This document shows, in pieces, positions 34,812 through 44,201 of a stretch of 64,000 bases of DNA (the first letter of the stretch is position 1; each line of letters opens with the position of its first letter). The stretch is from Oscillospiraceae bacterium (GTDB taxonomy: Bacteria; Bacillota; Clostridia; Oscillospirales; Acutalibacteraceae). Under the pieces are notes generated by a model. It ran no database searches. It was not told the origin of the DNA and was given only the letters and a program-made list of their open reading frames with translations. A program made the translations under genes and the position numbers. Where the stretch lies: contig JAKVOA010000001.1 in NCBI GenBank assembly GCA_022483045.1, positions 1,077,750 to 1,141,749 of the forward strand, read 5' to 3'.

Positions 34812-37127
34812 TCAAATTTTTCTCCACGTGGAAAAATCAGCATAGGAAACATCCAGAGCACACCCGCCGCTGCTGACATCGGCGCCATCCCACGCGCCAC
34901 CGGTCTCTGGAAACTCACTCTGCCAAATGCTGCAGGTCTTGTCTGGTGCAGTCAGCCCTGGTCGTGCATACCAGAGAAGATAATCAGAAAGCTCGCTTGG
35001 AATAATGTAATTTTCGTACCAGTCTTTATTTACATAATACCCCGAAAGGTACCCGGCATTTTTCACACCGGCGCATACTGTTTTTGTAATCTGCGTCAGG
35101 GTCTCATTGCTCGGCATACCATTTTTCTCTCTGTAGTAATCCGCATCTTCCATATCAATAAAGACTGGAAAATCGGGTTTTTTACCGTTAAGCAGACGCA
35201 GAACATGCGCCAGCTCACTTTGTGCGTCATCTACTGTCAGTGCATAGCTGTAAAGATAGGTGCCCCAACGAATACCCAGGCGCTCGCATTCCGAAATATT
35301 TCTTTCAAATTGCTTGTCATCATGGCTTGTAGTGTCCGAACCATAGCCACAGCGCAGAATAGCGAACTGCAGTCCATCAGCCTTGGCTTTTTCCCAATCG
35401 ACGATGCCGTTATGTTCGCTGACATCGATCCCTTTGAGATAAACCGCAGTGCTGTTTTGAATAATTGCAACTTTGCAGCGCTTTACTTTCTGCTGCTCCG
35501 GCAGCTGTGTGTAAATATCCGTCGTTAAGCCTGCACTGCCAACTGCCTTGATTTTATAGTAGTACACATCATGCCCGTTTTCTACGGTCTGTTTGATGCT
35601 GGTATTTTTAAAAGCTGCTGTGCTGATACTGAAAGTCGGGCTGAGTCCCCGCGGACCGATCACTTCAAAACGAAATGTGTATTCCCTGCCCTCATAAACA
35701 GAGAAATTGTAATCCGTATCGCCTTTGATACTAGCCGGCTTTATTGTGACCGTGCAGCGCTTTACCTTCTGCTGCCCCGGCAGCTGCGTGGAAATATCTG
35801 CCTGCTGCTCTTCGCTGCCGACCGCCTTGATTTTGTAATAATACACGTCACGGCCGTTTTCTACGGTCTGTTTGGTGCTGGTGTTTTGGAACGCCGCACT
35901 GCTGATACTGAAAGCCGGGTTAAGTCCCCGCGGACCGACAACCTCAAAGCGGAATGTGTACTCGCTGTTCTGATACATTGAAAAATTATAATCCGTATCG
36001 CCTTTGATACTAGCCGGCTTTATTGTGACCGTGCAGCGCTTTACCTTCTGCTGCCCCGGCAGCTGCGTGGAAATATCTGCCTGCTGCTCTTCGCTGCCGA
36101 CCGCCTTGATTTTGTAATAATACACGTCACGGCCGTTTTCTACGGTCTGTTTGGTGCTGGTGCTTTGGAACGCCGCACTGCTGATACTGAAAGCCGGGTT
36201 AAGTCCCCGCGGACCGACAACCTCAAAGCGGAATGTGTACTCGCTGTTCTGATACATTGAAAAATTATAATCCGTATCGCCTTTGATACTAGCCGGCTTT
36301 ATTGTGACCGTGCAGCGCTTTACCTTCTGCTGCCCCGGCAGCTGCGTGGAAATATCTGCCTGCTGCTCTTCGCTGCCGACCGCCTTGATTTTGTAATAAT
36401 ACACGTCACGGCCGTTTTCTACGGTCTGTTTGGTGCTGGTGTTTTGGAACGCCGCACTGCTGATACTGAAAGCCGGGTTAAGTCCCCGCGGACCGACAAC
36501 CTCAAAGCGGAATGTGTACTCGCTGTTCTGATACATTGAAAAATTATAATCCGTATCGCCTTTGATACTAGCCGGCTTTATTGTGACCGTGCAGCGCTTT
36601 ACCTTCTGCTGCCCCGGCAGCTGTGTGTAAATATCCGTCGTTAAGCCTGCACTGCCAACTGCCTTGATTTTATAGTAGTACACATCATGCCCGTTTTCTA
36701 CGGTCTGTTTGATGCTGGTATTTTTAAAAGCTGCTGTGCTGATACTGAAAGTCGGGCTGAGTCCCCGCGGACCGATCACTTCAAAACGAAATGTGTATTC
36801 CCTGCCCTCATAAACAGAGAAATTGTAATCCGTATCGCCTTTGATACTAGCGGTTGCTGCAAAAGTTTCCGCCTTTGGTACAGGAGCTGTGGAAGAAGCT
36901 GCAGCTTTCTGAGAGGGAACTGTCTCTGCCTGCTGGCTTGCTGTTGATGAAGCAGATGAAACAGTACTCTCAGTCATTTTAGCTTCCTGTGAGCTGGAAA
37001 CCGCAGCAGATGATGTACTGCTGCTTTTGGAGAAACTGTCATCTGCCGCACTGGCCGGCAGGACTGCTGCAAAAAGCATTGCGCTTAAAGTAAAGGCCAG
37101 CGCCAGTTTTTTGAAAAGGTTGCTCAA
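34812..37127 (-). CDS. Secreted GH25 lysozyme with five tandem 93-residue repeats
   Basis: The 771-residue protein has a signal peptide ending LPASAADD, then a Ser/Ala/Thr-rich spacer (about 35-95). Five 93-residue beta-rich repeats (about 95-557) follow, each starting SIKGDTDYNFS and ending KVKRCTVTIKP. The C-terminal GH25 domain (about 565-771) opens GIDVSEHNGIVDWEKAK and has FPVFIDMEDADYY with the catalytic acidic pair. GH25 enzymes cut the N-acetylmuramyl-glucosamine bond. The repeats look like surface- or wall-binding modules, a function I infer. Translation probably starts at TTG 37127 with AGGAG upstream. It is a single gene with its own promoter and terminator. Confidence 0.88.
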   Translation of the reverse strand: MSNLFKKLALAFTLSAMLFAAVLPASAADDSFSKSSSTSSAAVSSSQEAKMTESTVSSASSTASQQAETVPSQKAAASSTAPVPKAETFAATASIKGDTDYNFSVYEGREYTFRFEVIGPRGLSPTFSISTAAFKNTSIKQTVENGHDVYYYKIKAVGSAGLTTDIYTQLPGQQKVKRCTVTIKPASIKGDTDYNFSMYQNSEYTFRFEVVGPRGLNPAFSISSAAFQNTSTKQTVENGRDVYYYKIKAVGSEEQQADISTQLPGQQKVKRCTVTIKPASIKGDTDYNFSMYQNSEYTFRFEVVGPRGLNPAFSISSAAFQSTSTKQTVENGRDVYYYKIKAVGSEEQQADISTQLPGQQKVKRCTVTIKPASIKGDTDYNFSMYQNSEYTFRFEVVGPRGLNPAFSISSAAFQNTSTKQTVENGRDVYYYKIKAVGSEEQQADISTQLPGQQKVKRCTVTIKPASIKGDTDYNFSVYEGREYTFRFEVIGPRGLSPTFSISTAAFKNTSIKQTVENGHDVYYYKIKAVGSAGLTTDIYTQLPEQQKVKRCKVAIIQNSTAVYLKGIDVSEHNGIVDWEKAKADGLQFAILRCGYGSDTTSHDDKQFERNISECERLGIRWGTYLYSYALTVDDAQSELAHVLRLLNGKKPDFPVFIDMEDADYYREKNGMPSNETLTQITKTVCAGVKNAGYLSGYYVNKDWYENYIIPSELSDYLLWYARPGLTAPDKTCSIWQSEFPETGGAWDGADVSSGGCALDVSYADFSTWRKI
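35455..36849 (-). repeat. Five tandem 279-bp coding repeats in the GH25 gene
   Basis: Repeat boundaries fall at 35455, 35734, 36013, 36292 and 36571, with an exact 279-bp period. The three central copies are almost identical at DNA level (one N-to-S change in the middle one). The first and last copies match each other much better than they match the centre, giving the order A-B-B-B-A. The array is a likely site of copy-number change by recombination. Confidence 0.95.
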
Positions 37128-37171
37128 GATTTCGTCATCTCCTAAATTAAATTCTGCTGTTTTGTGCGCTC

Positions 37172-37200
37172 ATTATAACATTTTCACAATTTTTATACAA
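37172..37200 (-). promoter_or_regulatory. Promoter of the GH25 lysozyme gene
   Basis: On the minus strand, TTGTAT (37200-37195), 17 nt and TATAAT (37177-37172) lie about 45 bp before the start codon. Confidence 0.65.
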
Positions 37201-37237
37201 TATTAGACAGAAAAAGAGCTATAAATTATTGTTGTGC

Positions 37238-37274
37238 ATAAAAAATCCGGTGGGAACATGTCCCGCCGGATTTA
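37238..37274 (-). terminator. Intrinsic terminator after lysC
   Basis: The stem AAATCCGG/CCGGATTT extends through the GGGA/TCCC bases around a 5-nt loop and is followed on the minus strand by TTTTTTATG. It lies 19 bp past the lysC stop. Confidence 0.85.
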
Positions 37275-37292
37275 TATACAGAAATTTTAATT

Positions 37293-38504
37293 TTAATCTT
37301 CGCCAAAAAACTTTTTGTGAATTACAGAAACAGCGCGGTCTGCGTCGTCTGCATTAATGAGCACAGAAATCTTAATTTCGCTGGTGGAAATCATTTGAAT
37401 ATTGATATCAGACTCAAACAGTGCCTCAAACATATCAGAAGCAACACCCGGGTGCGACTCCATACCAGCACCAACAATACTGACCTTTGCCACATGGTCA
37501 TCATGAGTAACAGCAGAAGCGCCGATCATATCGACATACGGGTTGAGCAGGTCTGTTGCTTCCTGCAGGCTGTTTTTCGGAATGGTAAAGCTGATATCTT
37601 TTGTGCCATTGCGGCCGACTGACTGCAGAATAATATCAACGTTAATATTTTTTGCGGCCAGCTTTGTAAAGATTTTAAAAGCAAGGCCCGGGCGGTCTGG
37701 CACGCCAATAATGGAGATGCGCGCAATGTCGTCATCCTTTGCAACGCCGCTGATCAACATTTTCTCTACATGGCTGGTTTCTCTTACAATGGTTCCCGGT
37801 TCGTTTGTCATACTGGAAAGCACCTCCAACTCAATTCCATACTTTTTTGCAAGCTCTACAGAGCGATTGTTCAGCACCTGTGCACCCAAAGTTGCCAATT
37901 CAAGCATTTCATCATACGAAATAAATGCCAGCTTCTTCGCATTTTTTACCTTGCGCGGGTCAGCTGTAAAAACGCCCTCGACATCTGTGAAAATCTGGCA
38001 CAGGTCTGCATGCAAGGCCGCCGCAAGGGCCACTGCACTGGTGTCGCTGCCGCCGCGGCCCAAGGTTGTCATATCGTCATAGCGGTTAATGCCCTGAAAA
38101 CCCGCAACAATGACAATATGTTTTTTATCAAGTTCATTATGAATGCGCTGCGGCTTAATCCGATGAATACGGGCACTGCCATATGCAGTACTGGTAAAGA
38201 ATCCCGCCTGCCAGCCTAAGAGCGAAATGACCGGAAAGCCGAGTTTTTCAATCGCCATAGCCAAAAGTGATGCACTAATCTGCTCACCGGCGGTCAAAAG
38301 CATATCTTTTTCGCGCTTGCTCGCATGCGGATTGATTTCATCCGCTTTTGCAAGCAGGTCGTCCGTGGTATCCCCCTGTGCAGAAACAACCGCAACCACC
38401 TGATTGCCAGCCTTATAGGTATTGGTGATAATTTCTGCCACATGGCGGACACGCTGCGCATTTGCCACGGAGCTGCCGCCAAATTTCTGTACAATGAGAC
38501 TCAT
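37293..38504 (-). CDS. lysC: Aspartate kinase (monofunctional, with ACT domains)
   Basis: The 403-residue kinase starts MSLIVQKFGGSSVANAQRVRHVA, with LLTAGEQISASLLAMAI, GFQGINRYDDMTTLGRGGSDTSAVALAAAL and FTDVEGVFTADPRKVKNAKKL, all hallmarks of the catalytic domain. Two C-terminal ACT domains (from about 265) bind feedback inhibitors. It phosphorylates aspartate as the first step toward lysine, threonine and methionine. It is the last gene in hom-thrB-lysC, 32 bp after thrB. Confidence 0.96.
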   Translation of the reverse strand: MSLIVQKFGGSSVANAQRVRHVAEIITNTYKAGNQVVAVVSAQGDTTDDLLAKADEINPHASKREKDMLLTAGEQISASLLAMAIEKLGFPVISLLGWQAGFFTSTAYGSARIHRIKPQRIHNELDKKHIVIVAGFQGINRYDDMTTLGRGGSDTSAVALAAALHADLCQIFTDVEGVFTADPRKVKNAKKLAFISYDEMLELATLGAQVLNNRSVELAKKYGIELEVLSSMTNEPGTIVRETSHVEKMLISGVAKDDDIARISIIGVPDRPGLAFKIFTKLAAKNINVDIILQSVGRNGTKDISFTIPKNSLQEATDLLNPYVDMIGASAVTHDDHVAKVSIVGAGMESHPGVASDMFEALFESDINIQMISTSEIKISVLINADDADRAVSVIHKKFFGED

Positions 38505-38536
38505 ACCGTTCCACCCTCCATCTCTTTTGTCGGAAC

Positions 38537-39433
38537 TTACTCAATAAAAATCTGCGCACCATTCGGCTCTGTGGTCAACAGTTTTACCTGCCAGCCATCC
38601 AGCTCTTTTTCGGCAAGCCGCGTCCGGGCGGACTTGGCGAAAGACTCTGCCTCTTCCGTTTTTACCATGGAAAGAATCGTGGGACCCGCGCCGCTGACAC
38701 AGGTACCCAGCGTGCCAAGCTCGTAGCTCATGCGGCAGATGTCATTATAATTGGCGATCAGGCCGCAACGGTAGGGCTGATGAATCCGGTCCTGCACAGC
38801 GACCCGCAGATTTTCGAGATTGCCTGAAAAAAGCGATGCCGTCATCAAAGCAGAGCGGGAAAGATTGTAGACCGCATCCGCGCGAGAATAGCTTTCCGGC
38901 AAAACAGAGCGCGCCTTTTCCGTTTTCAATTCAAACGGCGGAATAAAAACGACAAAACGAATTTTTTCCGAAACAGGCACACTGACACTGTAAACCTTTT
39001 CCCCTTCGATTGCTGAAGCAACCAGCCCGCCCTCGATAGCGGGAGCAACATTGTCGGGGTGACCCTCGATTTTCGTTGCAAGCGACACCAAATCGGTGCG
39101 GCTGAGCGGGCGACCCAGCAGACGGTTTGCACCCAAAATACCCGCTACGATGCAGGCTGAGCTGCTGCCCAAGCCGCGGGCCATCGGGATGTTGTTGAGC
39201 TGCACAATTTTTAAGCCCGGCAGCTTTTTGCCGCACTGCTCATACAGGCGACTGGCGGCCCAATAAATCAGGTTATGTTCATCCAGCGGCACCTCAACAT
39301 CATCTTTACAGGAAATATCGATGCTGTCGGATTCCTCCATCCAGACCTGATTGTACAGATTGAGCGCAATGCCCAAAGAATCAAAACCGGAACCAAGGTT
39401 TGCACTGGTTGCCGGCACCTGAATACGTATCAT
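38537..39433 (-). CDS. thrB: Homoserine kinase
   Basis: The 298-residue GHMP kinase begins IRIQVPATSANLGSGFDSLGIALNLY. Its ATP motif is IPMARGLGSSSACIVAGILGAN (about 90), and the C-terminal GHMP motif is LGTCVSGAGPTILSMV. It phosphorylates homoserine on the way to threonine. ATG 39433 has AGGAG nine bases upstream; a TTG two codons earlier is less well placed. It sits between hom and lysC. Confidence 0.95.
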   Translation of the reverse strand: MIRIQVPATSANLGSGFDSLGIALNLYNQVWMEESDSIDISCKDDVEVPLDEHNLIYWAASRLYEQCGKKLPGLKIVQLNNIPMARGLGSSSACIVAGILGANRLLGRPLSRTDLVSLATKIEGHPDNVAPAIEGGLVASAIEGEKVYSVSVPVSEKIRFVVFIPPFELKTEKARSVLPESYSRADAVYNLSRSALMTASLFSGNLENLRVAVQDRIHQPYRCGLIANYNDICRMSYELGTLGTCVSGAGPTILSMVKTEEAESFAKSARTRLAEKELDGWQVKLLTTEPNGAQIFIE

Positions 39434-39488
39434 AGTCAACTTCTCCTGAGAGGTATTTACAAGTTAAATAATTGTTTTAATAATTTTA

Positions 39489-40733
39489 TTACATATCGCC
39501 TATGCGAATGCGGCTATCGACAGAAATTCCTTTTTCTTTCATTTGCAGCAGGCATTCGTCACATTTCTTTTCCTGCAGCTGCTCCGTGACAAAAGCAAAT
39601 TCATCTTCGGGGGCATCTGTGCGGTACAGGCGGGCCGCACCCGGGAACAGGGCTTCCACTTCTTCAAAAGCGGCATCCGGGTCTTTGGCACGTGCGCGAA
39701 TATAGAACTTGCGGGACGCCTCACGGTAATCCACGACATAGTCCGGCGAACCATCGGACCAGTAAAGATATTTACGCGCTTTCAAGTGCTTGACGCAGTC
39801 AATAACATCGGCGACAACCGCGCTGGCAGTTGGCATTTTGCCGGCGCCCTTTCCGTAAAACACAATGTCGCCGGTAATATCGCCGCGCACCATAATGCCA
39901 TTAAATACGTCATCTACATTGGCAAGCTGACTGTCGTGCTGGATAAACATCGGACAGACAATGAGGTCGACTTTTCCATTGTCAGTATGTCTTGCCTCAC
40001 CAATCAGCTTGACCACGCCGCCCCAGTTCTGCGCATACTTTACATCTGCCAAAGTAATATGGGTAATGCCCTCGGTATGCACCTGCTGTGGATACACATG
40101 TTTGCCATATGCCAAAGATGCAAGAATGCAAATCTTGCGGCAGGCATCGTCGCCCTCAATGTCAGCGGTAGGGTCACGCTCGGCATAGCCAAGGCGCTGG
40201 GCATCTGCCAACGCGTCTTTAAAGGGAACGCCTTCCTGAAACATTTTTGTAAGAATGTAATTTGTCGTGCCATTAAGAATACCGGCAATGCCCACCACAA
40301 CATTAGCTGCCAAGCACTGGCTCATCGGCCGGATAATGGGAATACCGCCGCCGACGCTTGCCTCAAACAGAAAGTTGACATTGTGGTCTTTTGCCACCTG
40401 CAGCAGGTCAGCGCCTTTGGCAGCGACCAGTTCTTTATTGGAAGTGACTACGCTTTTGCCTGCCTGCAGACAGCGGCGAACATAGGAATATGCGGGGTCC
40501 AGCCCGCCCATCACTTCAACGACAATACGAATTTCAGGGTCATTGAGAATCTGGTCAAAAGACTGTGTAAAAGTGCCCATCATGGGCGGTTCCGGGTAAT
40601 CGTGGCGTACAAGAATATATTTTACATGGATCTGCTCATGTGCATGCATAGTAAGCCCTTTAGCATGCTGGGTAAGGACCTGTACCACGCCAGTCCCCAC
40701 GACACCGTAACCCATGACTGCAATTTCGACCAT
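39489..40733 (-). CDS. hom: Homoserine dehydrogenase
   Basis: The 414-residue enzyme has an N-terminal Rossmann motif VEIAVMGYGVVGTGVVQVL. The catalytic region is ASVGGGIPIIRPMSQCLAANVVVGIAGILNGTTNYILTKM with YAERDPTADIEGDDACRK. A C-terminal ACT-like domain lies from about 340. It reduces aspartate semialdehyde to homoserine. GGGGGAG lies eight bases before ATG 40733; a GTG three codons upstream overlaps that site. First gene of the threonine operon; thrC is not in this window. The leader up to 40860 shows a TATAAT but no attenuator I can recognise. Confidence 0.95.
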   Translation of the reverse strand: MVEIAVMGYGVVGTGVVQVLTQHAKGLTMHAHEQIHVKYILVRHDYPEPPMMGTFTQSFDQILNDPEIRIVVEVMGGLDPAYSYVRRCLQAGKSVVTSNKELVAAKGADLLQVAKDHNVNFLFEASVGGGIPIIRPMSQCLAANVVVGIAGILNGTTNYILTKMFQEGVPFKDALADAQRLGYAERDPTADIEGDDACRKICILASLAYGKHVYPQQVHTEGITHITLADVKYAQNWGGVVKLIGEARHTDNGKVDLIVCPMFIQHDSQLANVDDVFNGIMVRGDITGDIVFYGKGAGKMPTASAVVADVIDCVKHLKARKYLYWSDGSPDYVVDYREASRKFYIRARAKDPDAAFEEVEALFPGAARLYRTDAPEDEFAFVTEQLQEKKCDECLLQMKEKGISVDSRIRIGDM

Positions 40734-40931
40734 ATTCAGCACTCCCCCACCAACTGCATTTTTGGGACAAACTTTTCTTTACAAAGCGAATCTATTATAA
40801 ATCCGGCTGTAAGACATCAGCCAAGATATTTACATGGACGCTTTATCAGTTTAACATGTTTTTTTGCATCTTTCAACCGTTTCTTATTCTTTTACGCGTT
40901 TTTCCTGCCCAAGCGGCGGGAATGCATGAAA

Positions 40932-40975
40932 GCAGAGTGGCAGCAAAATGCAAAAACACTTTACTGCCGCTCTGC
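40932..40975 (-). terminator. Intrinsic terminator after the PBP1A gene
   Basis: The 12-bp stem GCAGAGTGGCAG/CTGCCGCTCTGC contains one G-U pair and has a 20-nt loop. On the minus strand it is followed by TTTCATG. It lies 13 bp past the stop. Confidence 0.6.
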
Positions 40976-40987
40976 CAAAAGCCAAAA

Positions 40988-43342
40988 TTATGCGATTTTT
41001 TTAGAGCCCGTGGTATTTCCCTGCGGGGCTGAAGAGGCAGACTGTGAATTAGCAGGCGTCTGAGAAGCCGCACTTGTCTGAGACTGTGTGGAATTACCGG
41101 AAGAAGCCGAGCCGTCACCGGCATTTCCCTGACCGGAAGAGGAAGTGGTCGTATCGCCCCCTGCCGATTGCGAATCTGTGCCCGTACCAGAATCCGTGCC
41201 TGTTCCGCTGTCGGCAGCATACGCATGGTCTGCATTGCAGATCTGCGGCAAATTATTTTTATCATAATAGCCCGTTTGTGTATCCGGACAGTTGCTGCTT
41301 GCCAAAAGACCAGACTGCGGACAATAGGATTTTTCAACCATATCCTGGTCAAATGCATAGTCTTTATTGGTCTTGGTGGCAAGGTATGCTTTGAAAATGC
41401 CACGCCAAATCGCCTTGGAATAATGTGTATCGGACAAGGTCTTTGTCTTGCCATAACCTGTCCATACGGCGCCGGTGGCATAGGGCGAGCAACCGACAAA
41501 CCAGCTGTTTACGTCTTTATCTGTAGTGCCGGTCTTGCCGACAATATCCCAGCCGTCAATATCAGCAGCTGTACCGGTTCCCTCTGTGACAACGGCACGC
41601 AGCAGGCGGTTCATAATAGACGCAGAAACAGAACTAATTGCCTGTGTCGGTGTCTCCGTTGTATTGTCAATAATGGTATTTCCATTATGGTCCAAAACTT
41701 TGTAAAAAGTATAAGGCTGATAATATTTTCCGCCATTACCGAAGATCTCATAGGCAGCAGCCATATTCAGCACAGTAACACCCTGTGTCTGGCCGCCAAG
41801 GGCCATGTTGCCCAAAAGCTGGCTGTCTTCCTGTGTCAAGCAGTTGGAAAAGCCTAATTTGCCGACCATAAAATTATAACTCTGCAAAGTTCCATAAGCT
41901 TTGCAGACCTGTACGGCCGCACAGTTGTAGGAATGCTCCAATGCTTCTTTCACAGTGACATTTCCGTGTAGCACCGATGACTGGGTGTCGGAACTGTAGT
42001 TGTTTGGTCCGGCAGTTCCGTTGGAGAAGTAATTCGGCACTTTTTCATCTTTTACCAGTGAAGAATACGTAATCTGGCCCTTATCCAAAGCCGGCGCATA
42101 AGTGGAAATCGGCTTGACAGAAGAACCTGACTGGAACTTCAGCATCGTAGCGTAAGAGTTGAGCAGATTTCCTGTCTTTTCACTGCGGCTGCCCACGGTT
42201 GCAAGCACTCTGCCGTCATAGCCGACCGCACAGAAGCCTGTCTGCACCTGCTGGTCGTCGCTGAGTACACCGCTTTTCAGAATATAATTCTGTGCGGTTT
42301 TTTGAAAATCCTGGTCCTCTGCAGAATAGATCTTTAAACCAGAACTGTAAATCATATTGCTGGCGGTACTTGCCGAGCAGCTGTACTTTTTCATCAGTGC
42401 ACTCTGCACATCACGGATAACCGCCTCTGTATACCAATCCCATACCTGGCTTGTATCCGTTGCCGTTTTACCGACAAAGGTCATATTCTTACTTTCCTGC
42501 ATAGCCTGGTTGTACTGGGCATCCGTAATCATTTTCTGGTCGTGCATGGCGGTCAGCACCGTCTGCTGGCGGGCGCGGTTGTTGTCTTTATGCACCAGCG
42601 GCGTGTATTTGGCTGGATTCTGCGTAATGCCGGCGATTGCCGCGCACTGCGCCAAATCACAATTTTCAATGTTTTTACCGAAATACAAATTTGCAGCCGC
42701 CTGCACACCCTGCGTACCAGAACCAAACGGCACACAATTTAGGTACGCCTCTAAAATCTGCTCTTTGCTGTATTTCTTTTCAAGGTTGATCGCACGGAAG
42801 ATTTCCTTGACTTTACGAGTCAGGCTGACTTCATTTTCCTGTGTCAGGTTTTTAATCAGCTGCTGCGTAATGGTAGAACCGCCGTAATTCTCTGTGCCGC
42901 CCACCAGATTGAGCATAGCGCCGCCCGTGCGCTTCCAGTCGACACCCTTATGCTCCCAAAAGCGCTTGTCCTCAATGGCGACCATAGCATCTTTCATGTA
43001 CTTGGGAATCTTGTTGTAATCTACCCACGTGCGCTGCTCGCCACTGTGCAGAGAGAGCTTCTGCACAGGCTGGTCTTTGTTGTCATTGGTGCCATTGACA
43101 TAGAGGTAACTAGTATAAGTCTGCTTATAAGTAGTTAAGTCTACCTTTACTTCTTCATCTTTCATACTAAAAATAAAAGAAACAAGAGAGATGCCTACAA
43201 TCAGCATAGTAATCAACAAAATTGCCAAAATTGTAAGCAGCACTTTGCCAATGATTCGGAAAACCGAGGCACCGGTCGCCGAGGCAGAGCGGTCTTGCAT
43301 CTGCCCGTCGATAAAACTGGTATCCCTTTCCGTCTTTTTCAT
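40988..43342 (-). CDS. Class A penicillin-binding protein (PBP1A type)
   Basis: The 784-residue bifunctional enzyme has a cytoplasmic N-terminus and one membrane segment (about 35-65). The GT51 glycosyltransferase contains AIEDKRFWEHKGVDWKRTGGA and STITQQLIKNL. The transpeptidase has the S-x-x-K box in SGSSVKPISTYAPALD, S-Y-N in LEHSYNCAAVQV and VGKTGTTD. A Ser/Gly/Thr-rich tail ends the protein. It polymerises and cross-links peptidoglycan. I choose ATG 43342 because GGAGG lies eight bases upstream; the longer frame is unsupported. It is divergent from the BofC-like gene. Confidence 0.93.
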   Translation of the reverse strand: MKKTERDTSFIDGQMQDRSASATGASVFRIIGKVLLTILAILLITMLIVGISLVSFIFSMKDEEVKVDLTTYKQTYTSYLYVNGTNDNKDQPVQKLSLHSGEQRTWVDYNKIPKYMKDAMVAIEDKRFWEHKGVDWKRTGGAMLNLVGGTENYGGSTITQQLIKNLTQENEVSLTRKVKEIFRAINLEKKYSKEQILEAYLNCVPFGSGTQGVQAAANLYFGKNIENCDLAQCAAIAGITQNPAKYTPLVHKDNNRARQQTVLTAMHDQKMITDAQYNQAMQESKNMTFVGKTATDTSQVWDWYTEAVIRDVQSALMKKYSCSASTASNMIYSSGLKIYSAEDQDFQKTAQNYILKSGVLSDDQQVQTGFCAVGYDGRVLATVGSRSEKTGNLLNSYATMLKFQSGSSVKPISTYAPALDKGQITYSSLVKDEKVPNYFSNGTAGPNNYSSDTQSSVLHGNVTVKEALEHSYNCAAVQVCKAYGTLQSYNFMVGKLGFSNCLTQEDSQLLGNMALGGQTQGVTVLNMAAAYEIFGNGGKYYQPYTFYKVLDHNGNTIIDNTTETPTQAISSVSASIMNRLLRAVVTEGTGTAADIDGWDIVGKTGTTDKDVNSWFVGCSPYATGAVWTGYGKTKTLSDTHYSKAIWRGIFKAYLATKTNKDYAFDQDMVEKSYCPQSGLLASSNCPDTQTGYYDKNNLPQICNADHAYAADSGTGTDSGTGTDSQSAGGDTTTSSSGQGNAGDGSASSGNSTQSQTSAASQTPANSQSASSAPQGNTTGSKKIA

Positions 43343-43476
43343 ACTGCTTTCCTCCATTGCTGCAAAGAGCGCAAAATCCGCTTTGCGTACCCGCGGCATT
43401 CTTTGCCGGGAGAACCCCGAAAAGAAAAATGTATAAATTACCAAAAAATGCACAAAATACAGCAGAGGTGATAGCT

Positions 43477-43875
43477 GTGAAAAAGCTAAACACAGCCTTG
43501 CTGATGTGTGCAGTTGCCCTGGCTGCTGTACTGGTGGTATCCCTTTCTGTTGCAGTTGTCGGCAGAGAAACAGAAAAGACACCCTCAAGCACGTCTGTTT
43601 ATTCTAGCTCAAATCCACTCTCAAGTCAAGGCAGCACTGCAGGGCAGGCCTCTTTGGGGTCTGCTGCCTCCGGTGTGCAAAAGCAGGCGCTCTACCTGGT
43701 AAAAACCTATAATGGAAAAATCGGGATTTTCCGGGTTGGCGAAACAAAGCCGTTCCGCGTGCTGGAAGTAGAAACAGCGTCTCTGCCACCGGCCGACCAG
43801 GAACTGCTGCGAAGCGGCATTTCCGTACAGAGCACGCAGGAGCTGCAGTCAGTAATTGAGGACTACGTAAGCTAA
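43477..43875 (+). CDS. BofC C-terminal-domain-like membrane-anchored protein
   Basis: The 132-residue protein has an N-terminal membrane segment (LNTALLMCAVALAAVLVVSLSVAVV), a Ser-rich linker and a C-terminal domain. That domain reads LYLVKTYNGKIGIFRVGETKP then LPPADQELLRSGI and ends LQSVIEDYVS. The last part matches the small domain found in BofC and in many clostridial proteins of unknown role. In Bacillus, BofC restrains SpoIVB signalling in the forespore. I choose GTG 43477 with AGAGGTGA upstream. It could equally be a general envelope protein. Confidence 0.65.
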   Translation: MKKLNTALLMCAVALAAVLVVSLSVAVVGRETEKTPSSTSVYSSSNPLSSQGSTAGQASLGSAASGVQKQALYLVKTYNGKIGIFRVGETKPFRVLEVETASLPPADQELLRSGISVQSTQELQSVIEDYVS

Positions 43876-43896
43876 CGGCACTAGTTTTATGTAAAA

Positions 43897-43926
43897 GGGG
43901 CGCTGCACCGCACGGCGCAGCGCCCC
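43897..43926. terminator. Bidirectional hairpin between the BofC-like gene and the SASP gene
   Basis: The stem GGGGCGCTGC/GCAGCGCCCC sits between two convergent genes. On the minus strand it is followed by TTTTAC, on the plus strand by AAAAGG. Confidence 0.65.
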
Positions 43927-43940
43927 AAAAGGATCAAGTT

Positions 43941-44150
43941 TTATTTCATGTTTTCTTCGTAAGACTTGATCATTTTTTTGACCATCTGGCCGCCAATGCT
44001 GCCAGCTTCGCGGCTGGTAAGGTCGCCGTTATAGCCCTCTTTCAGGTTGACGCCAACCTCAGAGGCCGCCTCCATTTTAAACTTGTCCAATGCTGCGCGT
44101 GCCTCGGGAACGACCAAGTTGTTGCTGCTCTGAGAAGAACTGTTAGCCAT
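43941..44150 (-). CDS. Alpha/beta-type small acid-soluble spore protein
   Basis: The 69-residue protein has the classical SASP pattern. Its Gln/Ser/Asn-rich N-terminus is followed by VVPEARAALDKFKMEAASEVG, which includes the germination-protease cleavage region around KMEAASE. The second conserved block is GDLTSREAGSIGGQMVKKMI. It coats spore DNA and protects it from UV and heat, and is degraded at germination. A good ribosome site precedes the start. It confirms an endospore-forming host. Confidence 0.95.
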   Translation of the reverse strand: MANSSSQSSNNLVVPEARAALDKFKMEAASEVGVNLKEGYNGDLTSREAGSIGGQMVKKMIKSYEENMK

Positions 44151-44168
44151 TTCAATACACTCCTTTTT

Positions 44169-44201
44169 CTAGTGAAAGCTTTTTGCGTTTGCATTCACTA
44201 G
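44169..44201 (-). promoter_or_regulatory. Inverted repeat with a possible sigma-G promoter upstream of the SASP gene
   Basis: A perfect 8-bp inverted repeat (CTAGTGAA at 44169-44176, TTCACTAG at 44194-44201) lies 20-50 bp upstream of the SASP ATG. TGAATG (44197-44192) and an ACTA-containing -10 fit forespore elements only loosely, with a 15-nt spacer. The remaining gap to 44382 shows nothing else. Confidence 0.35.

Noticed and set aside
39543-41063. A 506-codon plus-strand frame
   Set aside because: It lies antisense to homoserine dehydrogenase and runs through that gene's promoter and the PBP terminator. No ribosome site or recognisable domain.
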